The notes: generated by a model not told the origin, from the letters alone. Shown: positions 1 through 8,001, numbered from the stretch's first letter. The stretch: 11,658 nt of DNA from an uncultured bacterium (GCA_947365485.1 CANAXK010000030.1:1-11658); one strand, 5' to 3'. Made by a program: numbers and translations.

Positions 1-872
1 GGGTTTTTTGTTTCTTCTGCCGCTGTCGAAATCGCGTCAAATCCGATATATGCAAAAAAGATTACAAAAGCGCCTGTAAATATACCTTCCAGCCCGTTTG
101 GTGCAAACGGAGCCCAGTTTTCCGGTTTAATATAAAACGCGCCGACAACTATAAAGGAGAAAATGATAAACATGTTTACTCCGACCATAATTGTCGCAAC
201 CTTTGTGGATTCCTTAACCCCTTTGATAAGTAGGAGTGTGAGTATTAAAACTATTGCAATCGCCGGAACGTTCACTGCAAACGGAATCTCAAATCCAAAC
301 GGAAGGTGGATAAACGGCATTTTATCATGCGCGTCCCAGCCGTATTTATTACAGAGTTCGTACATTGTTCTGTAATCGTTTCTTAGCCAGAGCGGGCAGT
401 TTGTGACAAAAGACGGAAGGATATGGTTAAAGCCCTTCAGAAACTGAACAAAGTACCCTGTCCATGCGCTTGCAACCGTAATATTCCCGATTGCGTATTC
501 AAGCATCAGAATCCAGCCGACCATCCATGCCATAAATTCGCCCATTGTTGCGTAGGTATAAGTATAAGCGCTTCCTGCAACCGGAATCATTGCAGCGATT
601 TCCGAATAAGAAAGCGCTGAAAACACGCTCGCAATAGCAGCCAGAGCCATTGAGATTACAATAGCTGTTCCTGCGCCTGCGCCGTCGGCGCTTCCTGCGA
701 TTGCGCTTCCGATAATTGTAAAAATACCCGTACCTACGACCGCACCAATACCGATTATGATTAGGTCAAATACGTTTAGTGTCTTTTTTAAGCCCGAGCT
801 TGAGCCTTCTTCAATAAGCTCTTGAGGGCTTTTGCATTTTAATAAATTATTTAATACTGATTTCAATTTCAT
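1..872 (-). CDS. APC-family amino acid permease (CAT type), second paralogue, 3' part outside window
   Basis: Likely an inner-membrane amino acid/cation symporter of the APC superfamily, cationic amino acid transporter subgroup. About 290 residues are visible and the frame is open to the left edge, so the C-terminal part is missing only because the window ends. TM1 carries the family signature GIGAVVGTGIF (about residues 41-51), followed by MIPVAGSAYTYTYATMGEF and, near the edge, FAYIGFDAISTAAEETKN. It aligns nearly end to end with the permease at 847-2469, differing by a two-residue shorter glycine-rich loop after GSADG and by a different N-terminus. I chose the ATG at 872-870 because it lies inside the end of the upstream permease gene (26-bp overlap) and gives a short charged N-terminus before TM1. 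There is no strong Shine-Dalgarno, only AGAAAAAG, so translation is probably coupled to the upstream gene. Substrate is not determinable from sequence. Confidence 0.9.
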   Translation of the reverse strand, partial: MKLKSVLNNLLKCKSPQELIEEGSSSGLKKTLNVFDLIIIGIGAVVGTGIFTIIGSAIAGSADGAGAGTAIVISMALAAIASVFSALSYSEIAAMIPVAGSAYTYTYATMGEFMAWMVGWILMLEYAIGNITVASAWTGYFVQFLKGFNHILPSFVTNCPLWLRNDYRTMYELCNKYGWDAHDKMPFIHLPFGFEIPFAVNVPAIAIVLILTLLLIKGVKESTKVATIMVGVNMFIIFSFIVVGAFYIKPENWAPFAPNGLEGIFTGAFVIFFAYIGFDAISTAAEETKN

Positions 873-2469
873 CTTTTTCTGTTATTTCTTTTTTTTCCGC
901 TAATGCTTCCACTTTTCTATTCTTCTGGTATCCATAAGTAGAGTAGATTAAGCATCCCATAACTACCCAAACGATAAATAATTCTGTTGATAAAACAGCT
1001 GCTTCGCCTTTTGAAACAACCATTGAAAACACCATCAATCCACCGCAGCAAACAATACCCATAATCGGGAACCAAGGGCAGAATGGAACCTTGAACGGTC
1101 TTTCTCTATCAGGATCAACTTTTCTAAGTATAAGTATTGCAACGCAAACGATAATAAACGATGTGAATGTACCGAAATTACAAAGCGCAGCTGCAACATT
1201 CAGGTCTAAAATCAATGTTCCGAGCGCACCTACTACACCTACTGTTACTGTAAGCACAGCAGGAGTATTGAATTTCGGGTGAATCTTTTGAAAAACTCGA
1301 GGCAAAAAATTGTCTCTACTCATTGCAAACAGAACCCTTGTTGCTGCCATGTGCATTACAAGAAGCACTGATGTAAGTCCTGCAAGCGAACCGATTGAGA
1401 TTAATGCAGCAACCCAATTTTGTCCGACTGCAGACATTGCGTAAGCCATTGGAGCTCTAAAAATTCCATCAGGGATTGCCACACCGCTTGTTGGCTGCAA
1501 GCCTGTAAGGACAAGCGCTACAAGCACGTAAACAACTGTTGTTACAACAAGCGAGCCCAGAATCCCAATTGGCAAATCTTTTTGCGGGTTTTTGCATTCT
1601 TCAGCAGCTGTTGCCAGCGCGTCGAATCCGATATATGCAAAGAAAATTATAAACGCACCCATAAACACGCCTTCAAATCCGTTTGGTGCAAAAGGTGTCC
1701 AGTTTTCAGGTTTTACAAAGAACATGCCGGCAAGCACAAAAAGCGCGATTACGCCGAGTTTTACAGCAACCATAATCCCTGCCATTTTTGCGGAGTCTTT
1801 GGTACCCTTAATAAGGATTGCGGTTGTAATTGCAATCATAACAATTGCAGGAAGGTTTATACAGAAAGGAATCCCTGCAAACGAAGGTATTACGCTGTGG
1901 TAATCAATTCCCTGCGCGTTCAAAGAGTTAACTGCAGAGCGAAAATCATTAACGAGCCACACCGGAGGGTTTACAAACCATGCAGGAAGGAATCTTGAAA
2001 ACCCTGATATGAATTGCAGGAAGTGGTTTGTCCACGCGCAAGCAACAGCAATAAAGCCGATTGCGTATTCAAGCATCAGAATCCAGCCCACAATCCACGC
2101 TGCAAACTCACCCAGTGTTGCAAAGGTATAAGTATAAGCTCCGCCCGCTACAGGAATCATTGTAGCAAATTCGCTATAGCAAAGTGCAGAAAATACGCAT
2201 GCAATCGCAGCGATTACCATTGAAACAATAAGAGCAGGGCCTGCACCAGGGCTTGAGCCGTCAGCGCTTCCAGCAGCTGCGATACCCACAACAGCGAAGA
2301 TTCCGGAGCCGATAATCGCGCCAACACCAAGAATAATCAAATCCCAGACTCCTAAAGTTTTTTCCAAGCCTCCTTTTGCAGCACCGGCAAGTGCATCATC
2401 AGGATTTTTTCGTTTAATCATTTTTCCAATAACATTTGAAAAAAGAGTCGGGAATTTGTTTTCAGCCAT
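847..2469 (-). CDS. APC-family amino acid permease (cationic amino acid transporter type)
   Basis: A complete 540-residue integral membrane protein of the APC superfamily, resembling the bacterial CAT/YfnA-type permeases that import amino acids with protons. Visible signatures are GVGAIIGSGIF in TM1 (about residues 48-58, the unwound substrate-binding helix of the APC fold), MIPVAGGAYTYTFATLGEF in TM3, and FAYIGFDALATAAEECKNP (about 277-295). Twelve or more hydrophobic segments are evident. The C-terminus is a soluble tail rich in Lys and Glu. The ATG at 2469 has an AAAGG Shine-Dalgarno at 2476-2480, six bases upstream. It lies 106 bp downstream of glyQ on the same strand and overlaps the next permease by 26 bp, so the two permeases form a co-transcribed tandem pair. 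Length is normal to slightly long for the family. The family is secure; the substrate is unknown. Confidence 0.95.
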   Translation of the reverse strand: MAENKFPTLFSNVIGKMIKRKNPDDALAGAAKGGLEKTLGVWDLIILGVGAIIGSGIFAVVGIAAAGSADGSSPGAGPALIVSMVIAAIACVFSALCYSEFATMIPVAGGAYTYTFATLGEFAAWIVGWILMLEYAIGFIAVACAWTNHFLQFISGFSRFLPAWFVNPPVWLVNDFRSAVNSLNAQGIDYHSVIPSFAGIPFCINLPAIVMIAITTAILIKGTKDSAKMAGIMVAVKLGVIALFVLAGMFFVKPENWTPFAPNGFEGVFMGAFIIFFAYIGFDALATAAEECKNPQKDLPIGILGSLVVTTVVYVLVALVLTGLQPTSGVAIPDGIFRAPMAYAMSAVGQNWVAALISIGSLAGLTSVLLVMHMAATRVLFAMSRDNFLPRVFQKIHPKFNTPAVLTVTVGVVGALGTLILDLNVAAALCNFGTFTSFIIVCVAILILRKVDPDRERPFKVPFCPWFPIMGIVCCGGLMVFSMVVSKGEAAVLSTELFIVWVVMGCLIYSTYGYQKNRKVEALAEKKEITEKDEIEISIK

Positions 2470-2493
2470 TCGTCGCCTTTCTTTTAAGTTCTT

Positions 2494-2511
2494 AGTGCAG
2501 CGAACTGCACT
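2494..2511. repeat. Perfect 7-bp hairpin with UUCG-type loop in intergenic spacer
   Basis: AGTGCAG and CTGCACT form a perfect 7-bp stem around a four-base loop, CGAA on plus and TTCG on minus. In the minus transcript leading to the permease this makes a UUCG tetraloop hairpin just upstream of the Shine-Dalgarno. No T-tract follows, so it is not an intrinsic terminator. Together with the hairpin at 2525-2546 it fills most of the glyQ-permease spacer and looks like part of an interspersed palindromic repeat. That interpretation is inference. Confidence 0.7.
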
Positions 2512-2524
2512 CTATCTCGCATCC

Positions 2525-2546
2525 CCCCTCTCCTTGAGGAGAGGGG
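2525..2546. repeat. GC-rich palindrome (9-bp stem, 4-base loop), REP-like
   Basis: CCCCTCTCC (2525-2533) pairs perfectly with GGAGAGGGG (2538-2546) around a TTGA loop, next to a CGGGGTGAGGTG flank. It is strikingly more GC-rich than its surroundings. Neither strand has a U-tract after the stem, so it is not a standard intrinsic terminator. From memory, CCTCACCCC...CCCCTCTCC-type palindromes recur between genes in many bacterial genomes. I therefore read it as a REP/MITE-like intergenic repeat, which needs a genome-wide copy count to confirm. Confidence 0.65.
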
Positions 2547-2575
2547 CGGGGTGAGGTGTCAACCCACCATTAGTA

Positions 2576-3448
2576 TCACTTACACAGAGGGAAGCCGAGT
2601 TTTTCACGCTGCTGCACGTACAAGTTTGCAACAGCAGAAGCCATTGTTCTTACTCTGTTAATAAAGTTTATGCGTTCGTCCTTACTGATTACGCCGCGCG
2701 CGTCAAGTAAATTGAATGTATGAGAGCACTTAAGCACATAATCATAAGCAGGAAGCACAAGCTCTGCGTTTATACAATTATCAACTTCTTTTTGATAAGC
2801 GTCAAATAAGCTAAACAGTCTGTCAGCGTCTGAGTATTCAAAATTATATTTTGACTGCTCGATTTCATTCTGGAGATAAATATCGCCGTACTTCAACTTG
2901 TTGTTCCACATAATATCAAACACGGATTCTTTGTTCTGAATGTACATCGCAATTCTTTCAAGCCCGTAAGTGATTTCAAGCGCAACCGGCTTAACTTCCA
3001 ATCCGCCGACCTGTTGGAAATAAGTAAACTGCGTGATTTCCATCCCGTCAAGCCAAACTTCCCAGCCAACACCGGCTGCACCGAGTGTCGGTGATTCCCA
3101 GTTGTCTTCAACAAATCTTACATCGTGTTTGGAAAGGTCAATCCCCATTGCTTCCAAACTCTTCAAATAAAGTTCCTGCGCGTTGTCAGGAGACGGTTTT
3201 AAAATAACCTGATACTGAAAATAATGACCGAGTCTGTTCGGGTTCTCGCCGTATCTTGCATCGGTCGGACGTCTGCAAGGCTCCACCATTGCTGTTGACC
3301 ACGGCTCCGGCCCGAGTGCTCTTAAAAAAGTAGCAGGGTTCATTGTTGAAGCCCCTTTTTCAATATCATAAGGCTGCTGGATTATGCATCCGTAGTCAGA
3401 CCAAAAACGTGATAAGTTTAGAATCAAATCTTGAAAATTTAGCGCCAT
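2576..3448 (-). CDS. glyQ: Glycine--tRNA ligase alpha subunit
   Basis: The 290-residue alpha subunit of the heterotetrameric (alpha2beta2) bacterial glycyl-tRNA synthetase, a cytoplasmic class II enzyme. This subunit holds the catalytic site for glycine activation by ATP. Family blocks are intact in order: [32 protein letters not shown] (class II motif 2 region), [31 protein letters not shown] and [12 protein letters not shown] (motif 3, with the ATP-binding Arg in GLER). Length is typical. The beta subunit gene glyS is not in the window: a permease follows and an unrelated long gene precedes. A separate glyS is known in several lineages, including cyanobacteria. The ATG at 3448 directly precedes the conserved ALNFQDLIL start. 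The ribosome-binding site is weak (GGGAA). The leader is only about 33 nt from the predicted promoter, leaving no room for the T-box found before glyQS in Firmicutes. Confidence 0.97.
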   Translation of the reverse strand: MALNFQDLILNLSRFWSDYGCIIQQPYDIEKGASTMNPATFLRALGPEPWSTAMVEPCRRPTDARYGENPNRLGHYFQYQVILKPSPDNAQELYLKSLEAMGIDLSKHDVRFVEDNWESPTLGAAGVGWEVWLDGMEITQFTYFQQVGGLEVKPVALEITYGLERIAMYIQNKESVFDIMWNNKLKYGDIYLQNEIEQSKYNFEYSDADRLFSLFDAYQKEVDNCINAELVLPAYDYVLKCSHTFNLLDARGVISKDERINFINRVRTMASAVANLYVQQREKLGFPLCK

Positions 3449-3466
3449 TTATAATTCCCATTCTAT

Positions 3467-3479
3467 TGTAAATTTTACA
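3467..3479. promoter_or_regulatory. 13-bp palindrome in glyQ leader, possible operator
   Basis: TGTAAA-T-TTTACA is a perfect 6+1+6 palindrome starting about two bases after the predicted glyQ transcription start. The position fits a repressor site overlapping the start of transcription. It is AT-rich and short, so chance is a real alternative, and I do not recognise the cognate regulator. Confidence 0.3.
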
Positions 3480-3487
3480 CTTAATAA

Positions 3488-3516
3488 ATTATACACATAA
3501 AGGGCTTAAATGAAAA
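3488..3516 (-). promoter_or_regulatory. Predicted sigma-70-type promoter of glyQ
   Basis: On the minus strand, TTTTCA (3516-3511, 4/6 to the -35 consensus), a 17-base spacer and a perfect TATAAT (3493-3488). The predicted start is near 3481, giving a leader of about 33 nt to the glyQ ATG. It separates glyQ transcription from the long upstream AsmA/TamB-like gene, after which I see no clear terminator. Confidence 0.6.
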
Positions 3517-3560
3517 GGGGTTTGTTAATTTTTGTTAAAACAATAGAGGAAGCGGCTGCC

Positions 3561-6500
3561 CTAATTTATCCACTTAAAGCTTGTTACATAATCCTCGCCG
3601 TTAATGTTACCCTTGATTTCAGCGATGAACTTTCTGTATGCCTTGCTTGAAAGCTCAATCCCCGGTATCTTGTTGATGTGCTCAAGCACCCTGTTGTCCT
3701 TTGAAAGGTCAACACCCGGTATCACGTTGAAAAGCGTGTTCAAAGACAAATTCCCGACAGGGCCGAACATTGTAGAGATTTTCTTTGAGAGCAGGCCAAA
3801 AACTTCCATCTCTGCAATTGAGGTTGAGAAATTATAATTCCCGCTGATAAACAAGCTCAAGTCTTTTCCTCGGCTTGCAATCCCGATGTTCTCCGCAACC
3901 CCGTCTTTAATATCTGCTGTTCCGTAGATATTAGAAAAATTACCGGTCTTTAGCGGGGTTATTATATCAATAACGCTGTTGATTGAAATCCCTGTAAACC
4001 CGCCTTTAATGAGATTGCCGGCTTTCAAAAGGTATTCAAGAGACCCGAGTTTTGGCATTCTTCCTTCTGCAACGTTAAAGGTTGTTTTTCCGTTCAAAGT
4101 CTTCATGCACTTCTCAAAATCCGTGCCGTCACAGGAAAGTTTTATATCACCCGTTAAGTCGCCGTAAATCTGGTTATTCAAATCAAAAAGCGCTATAGAC
4201 AAATCGTTAGCGTCGATTCCGGCTGCTTTGAGATTAAGTTCTGTGTGATTATTTTTGAGGTTAAATTTAAAATCGCCGTTAAGTCTTCCGCTTGCCATAT
4301 TGAACTTGAATCGCTCAATATTAACGAGGTTCTTTTCACTTAACGAGCCCTGTGCCTCAAAATCCTCCGCCACGATGTTTCTAAGATGTATGCTGTCTGC
4401 ATTCATCTTGAGATTCTTTATCACAAGTGAAGTCAAATCCAGACCTTCAAAGGTTTCAAACGTGTGCAGATTCTCAACCTGCGAGAGTTTGAGTTTGTTA
4501 GTAATATAATTCAAATCAAGGACTTTAGTATAAAGATTAGCCTTCTCAATATGGTAAGGAGGTACAAGTTTGTTTTTCAAAACAGCCTGCACTGCAATAT
4601 CGTTACCAAGAATTTCGCCCTTAGAAGTCAGGTCAATTGTTTTGTCTTTGAATACAAAAACAATGTTCTTCATTGTCGTATCCAAAAACGGAATGTTTGT
4701 TTCAAAAATATGGAAATCACCTAAAAGACGTGGATTAGAGAGTTTTCCGTTAAACATCAGGTCAGAAGTAAACTGTCCCTGTTTGATATTCGGTTTTCTG
4801 AAGATTATGTTGAAAATTCTCGCATCTGTAGGGTTCTGGGTCTTGATATAAAGGTTATGAAATTCCAAATCATCCTTATAGACATCAATCCCGCCGCGAG
4901 CCTTAAGCATGTTCAAACGGGTTTGTCTGTTGCTTTGAGAGGAGATTAACTTGTCATAAGAAAATTCCTTAATCTTCATCATGTACTGTTTCAAAACTTT
5001 TGTCTCAAGGTTAAGCACAATCGCGTTTTCTATATCCCCAATTGTTGCACCAAGATAATATATGCTGGAGTCCTTTGACATGTTGATTTCAGATTTTGCG
5101 TCAAAGTTATCTTTCACACCCTTGAATCTGGATGAGTAAACAATATCGCCTTTTATCTTGATTGGATAAATCTGGTTCTTGTTAACGTACTTGTCGATAA
5201 ACTCCTGTTTTGGTTTAGAGTTAACATAAATATTAAAATTCTGCTTTGTAAAAACATCGTTAATTTCGCCGTCCGCAAGTATCGGCATACCGTCAGCCAG
5301 CAGATTTATTTTGTTTAGCCTCAAGGTTCCGTTTCGCATAATCAGACTTCCGTTAACAATCTGCACCGGAAGTTCAAGCGGTGTGTAAATAAACGCCATA
5401 CCGCCCAAATCAGTATAAGCATTAAGCTTGTTGTGCGCAATCCTGCAATTAAGATTTATTCTACCCTTGTCAAATTTCACAAGCTTGATGTATTCCTTGA
5501 TTTCCGGCGGAATAATAGAGTACTGCGCAAAACTGTTAAGCAAAGGCAAGTCAAAATACTTAAGCTTGATTTGCCCGTTAACATCCGGTTTTGTGCTCAC
5601 ATTATCAGCCCTCAAATTCACGTCAAATGTGCTTGGAGAGCCTTCTATAAATCCGCTTACGTTTTCAATTTTAAGTTTGTTGTCAGCTAAAGTTATCTCG
5701 CCGTTTGGAATCTTGAGCTTGTTTCCAGCCTCTGTTCCAAGAATCTTGGCGTTGAAGCTTATTTTGTTGTACTCGATTTTATCAACAGCGCCTTTGTATT
5801 TAGCGTTTACTGCAAGCAGGATGTTTCCAATATCGTTCTGTAAATCGTTGGTTGAAGGGGTTACGTCGTTGAGATTAAGTTTTGGAATACTCAAATTCAA
5901 ATCCGCAATATTGTTTTTTACAATCGCTTTGACCGTGATTGGAGACTTGCCGATAAACGAGTTGACATCAACATCCGCGTTTGTTCCGTTTACGCTAATC
6001 TTGCCCTTTGTGTTATTAACTTTTACCCCTTGCATGCCAAAAGTGTTTCCAAGAAGCGTAATCTCGCCTCCTGTAAAGAAGTTTTCGTTAAATTTGATGT
6101 ACTCAATGTCCTTGATTGCGCCGTAGACCTTGAGATTAAGGTTAACCAACCCTTCGCAAACATCGAGATTCGGAAGCATTTTTTTCAAATCATCAATCAT
6201 TGTTGAGGTTTGAATCGCCCTGAAGAGATAATCAAGCGGCTGGTTTTTAGACACAACATCAAAATCAAACTTACCGAAAAGATTGCAGGTGCCGTTTATG
6301 CTAATATCACGCCCGTTAACTTTCCCGCGTTTTGAAGTAAATGTTGCGCTCTGGTCATTGAACTGCAAAACAGCATCAGCATTTGTCAAAACCAAATCCG
6401 GCATATCGTTGAAATATGTTTTCACATTATTAAAATTTGCATTCCCCCAAACATGCGGGTTTTTGCGGTTGCCTTTTATCGTAATATCAATATTCCCGTC

Positions 6501-7907
6501 GCCTTTGATATCCATAATCGGAACAGGGCCGATAATGAAGTTCAGAATCTCATGAATCGGGAGCACTTTTTCTTCTGCAAGTTCCAAATCAACATTCTTC
6601 GTACTCCAGACCCGCATATCAGCGTACTTGACGTTGTAGAGTTCAACCCCGCCTTTAACCCAGACTTTTTCCGCTCCGCCTGCAGGCACCACAACATCAT
6701 AGTTTACGTATCTGCCTGTAAAATCGAGTTTAACAGTGGCGCCTTTTGCGTTCTTTATAGGTTTAATCAGGATTCCGTTATCAATATAAACATCGCCAAC
6801 AATATCCGGCTCAAGGGTGTTTCCCCTAATAGAGAAGTTCCCGATAGCGTCTCCGTAAAACTTGTAGGTTTTGAGTTTATACACATTAAACTCTTCCACG
6901 ACAATTGGCGGAAGCAGGTTAACAATATCTTCGACCCTTGATTTGTTGAGCTGCACGTTAAGATTAATTGCGGTCAGAGGTTTATCAAGGTAGTTTAAAA
7001 CATAGCCGTTAACTGATGCGTGGATGTTTTTGGAATCAACATCAATGGTTTCAAAGTTAATCTTTTTACTTGTGAGTGCAAAAGTCGAATTAACATTCAA
7101 AACATCAGGGAAAATTATAGACTTGCCGGAATCCTTCATGAGGATTGCGCAGTTTTCAAAAACAGCGTGCAGGTTGTTTTTATCAACATCAACATTAATT
7201 ATTCCCTTAACATCTTTCAAGTCCTGTGGAAGATAGTGTTTAAGGTAATTTCCCAGAGGTTCCAAATTGAAATTAGAAATCTTTATATCTATAACGCTCT
7301 TATTAATATCGTTGTTTCCAGGAAGGAACAAATCAATTTTCGCTTCTGAAACAGCGCCCTGAATATTAACCGAACTGTCAGTATGCAGTTTTATGTATCT
7401 GTTATTCTTTTTACAGAAAACATCTTTTCCGCTGTAAAGAATCGGGGTTTTCACGCCCTTCTGGGTGATAGAGAGTTTGAACTTATCGATTTTTACAGAA
7501 TCGCATTTGACTTTTGCATTAGAAAGTTTAGAGAAAAAATCCTTATCAAGCTCAGGTTTGTTATCCAGATAGGAGTCAATCTCAATATTAGCCACTTCGA
7601 TTTTGTTAATATGCACCATTCCGGAAAGAAGCGGTAGAATCCTGATTTTAAGCGCAGGGGTTTCAAGAACGATATTATCTTTTGTTTTCTTATCGGTTAT
7701 CTCGATATGGTTTGCAGAAATTTTTGCTGTAGGAAGCAGGTTCAGTCTCAGGCGGGGCTCTTCTGTTTTAATCTCATAGTTAGAATTATAGGACAAATTT
7801 TCGCACACAACCGGCACCGCTTTTGAGAAAACAAGCGGAAGCCCCCAGAGCCAAAAGGTATAGAATACAAGTATTCCTGTTATATATTTATTTAAAATTT
7901 GTCTCAT
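3561..7907 (-). CDS. Very long AsmA/TamB-like envelope protein (repeating beta-groove type)
   Basis: 1448 residues with one N-terminal membrane anchor (about 8-28, hydrophobic and aromatic, after MRQILNK) and then a long, almost helix-free chain of alternating polar/hydrophobic beta-strand segments rich in Asn, Asp, Lys and Ile. This architecture matches the AsmA/TamB/YhdP superfamily, whose members sit in the inner membrane and span the periplasm as a hydrophobic groove, carrying phospholipids to the outer membrane or helping outer-membrane protein assembly. The last 180 or so residues (LNGKTTFNVAEGRMPKLG at about 1271, then FGLLSKKI and KFIAEIKGNINGEDYVTSFKW) look more like the AsmA C-terminal domain than the TamB DUF490 end. 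The exact subfamily is not certain. The ATG at 7907 is the only start that keeps the anchor, and it has no Shine-Dalgarno. The predicted promoter leaves a leader of about 7 nt. It is divergent from the secreted protein at 8002. Confidence 0.85.
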   Translation of the reverse strand: MRQILNKYITGILVFYTFWLWGLPLVFSKAVPVVCENLSYNSNYEIKTEEPRLRLNLLPTAKISANHIEITDKKTKDNIVLETPALKIRILPLLSGMVHINKIEVANIEIDSYLDNKPELDKDFFSKLSNAKVKCDSVKIDKFKLSITQKGVKTPILYSGKDVFCKKNNRYIKLHTDSSVNIQGAVSEAKIDLFLPGNNDINKSVIDIKISNFNLEPLGNYLKHYLPQDLKDVKGIINVDVDKNNLHAVFENCAILMKDSGKSIIFPDVLNVNSTFALTSKKINFETIDVDSKNIHASVNGYVLNYLDKPLTAINLNVQLNKSRVEDIVNLLPPIVVEEFNVYKLKTYKFYGDAIGNFSIRGNTLEPDIVGDVYIDNGILIKPIKNAKGATVKLDFTGRYVNYDVVVPAGGAEKVWVKGGVELYNVKYADMRVWSTKNVDLELAEEKVLPIHEILNFIIGPVPIMDIKGDGNIDITIKGNRKNPHVWGNANFNNVKTYFNDMPDLVLTNADAVLQFNDQSATFTSKRGKVNGRDISINGTCNLFGKFDFDVVSKNQPLDYLFRAIQTSTMIDDLKKMLPNLDVCEGLVNLNLKVYGAIKDIEYIKFNENFFTGGEITLLGNTFGMQGVKVNNTKGKISVNGTNADVDVNSFIGKSPITVKAIVKNNIADLNLSIPKLNLNDVTPSTNDLQNDIGNILLAVNAKYKGAVDKIEYNKISFNAKILGTEAGNKLKIPNGEITLADNKLKIENVSGFIEGSPSTFDVNLRADNVSTKPDVNGQIKLKYFDLPLLNSFAQYSIIPPEIKEYIKLVKFDKGRINLNCRIAHNKLNAYTDLGGMAFIYTPLELPVQIVNGSLIMRNGTLRLNKINLLADGMPILADGEINDVFTKQNFNIYVNSKPKQEFIDKYVNKNQIYPIKIKGDIVYSSRFKGVKDNFDAKSEINMSKDSSIYYLGATIGDIENAIVLNLETKVLKQYMMKIKEFSYDKLISSQSNRQTRLNMLKARGGIDVYKDDLEFHNLYIKTQNPTDARIFNIIFRKPNIKQGQFTSDLMFNGKLSNPRLLGDFHIFETNIPFLDTTMKNIVFVFKDKTIDLTSKGEILGNDIAVQAVLKNKLVPPYHIEKANLYTKVLDLNYITNKLKLSQVENLHTFETFEGLDLTSLVIKNLKMNADSIHLRNIVAEDFEAQGSLSEKNLVNIERFKFNMASGRLNGDFKFNLKNNHTELNLKAAGIDANDLSIALFDLNNQIYGDLTGDIKLSCDGTDFEKCMKTLNGKTTFNVAEGRMPKLGSLEYLLKAGNLIKGGFTGISINSVIDIITPLKTGNFSNIYGTADIKDGVAENIGIASRGKDLSLFISGNYNFSTSIAEMEVFGLLSKKISTMFGPVGNLSLNTLFNVIPGVDLSKDNRVLEHINKIPGIELSSKAYRKFIAEIKGNINGEDYVTSFKWIN

Positions 7908-7920
7908 TCTAATAATTTAT

Positions 7921-7949
7921 ATCATACCAATAAATATATTAACTAACAA
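7921..7949 (-). promoter_or_regulatory. Predicted promoter of the AsmA/TamB-like gene, near-leaderless
   Basis: On the minus strand, TTGTTA (7949-7944, 4/6), a 17-base spacer and TATGAT (7926-7921) preceded by TGG, forming an extended -10 (TGnTATGAT). Transcription should start near 7914, only about 7 nt before the ATG at 7907, so the mRNA has no room for a Shine-Dalgarno and none is seen. Confidence 0.6.
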
Positions 7950-7960
7950 GTAGGTTAATA
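7937..7960. promoter_or_regulatory. Inverted repeat between divergent promoters, possible operator
   Basis: TATTAAC (7937-7943) and GTTAATA (7954-7960) form a perfect 7-bp inverted repeat with a 10-base gap, so half-site centres lie 17 bp apart. It overlaps the -35 element of the minus promoter and ends six bases before the -35 of the plus promoter. This is a suitable place for a dimeric regulator controlling both genes. The AT-rich composition makes a chance match plausible. Confidence 0.35.
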
Positions 7961-7965
7961 CGTAC

Positions 7966-7994
7966 TTTACCGGATTAGCTAACCGTGCTATAAT
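7966..7994 (+). promoter_or_regulatory. Predicted promoter of the secreted protein gene, leaderless
   Basis: TTTACC (7966-7971, 4/6), a 17-base spacer and a perfect extended -10, TGCTATAAT (7986-7994). The predicted transcription start is at about 8001, one base before the GTG start at 8002, so the mRNA would be leaderless. The spacer carries a TTAGCTAA palindrome with partly matching CGG/CCG flanks (7971-7985). Confidence 0.7.
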
Positions 7995-8001
7995 TTTAAA
8001 C

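Noticed and set aside
889-896. A8 run (minus strand) near the end of the first permease, possible programmed frameshift into the second permease
   Set aside because: A +1 shift is needed to reach the frame of the second permease, and that frame meets a TAA at 884-882 before its ATG, so no fusion protein would form.
1420-1998. Open frame of 192 codons on the plus strand inside the permease gene
   Set aside because: Cys/His/Asn-rich translation typical of the reverse complement of a membrane protein gene; no start signals.
2525-2546. Strong hairpin as an intrinsic terminator after glyQ
   Set aside because: No T-tract follows the stem on either strand; the flanks are GC-rich.
2557-2562. Perfect TTGACA (minus) upstream of the first permease as a -35 element
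   Set aside because: The bases 15-19 nt downstream are GC-rich repeat sequence with nothing like a -10.
5428-6126. Long open frame of 232 codons on the plus strand, and several similar frames opposite the AsmA/TamB-like gene
   Set aside because: They lie wholly antisense to a gene with a clear anchor and domain pattern, have no ribosome-binding site or recognisable protein features, and arise from the codon usage of the minus-strand gene.
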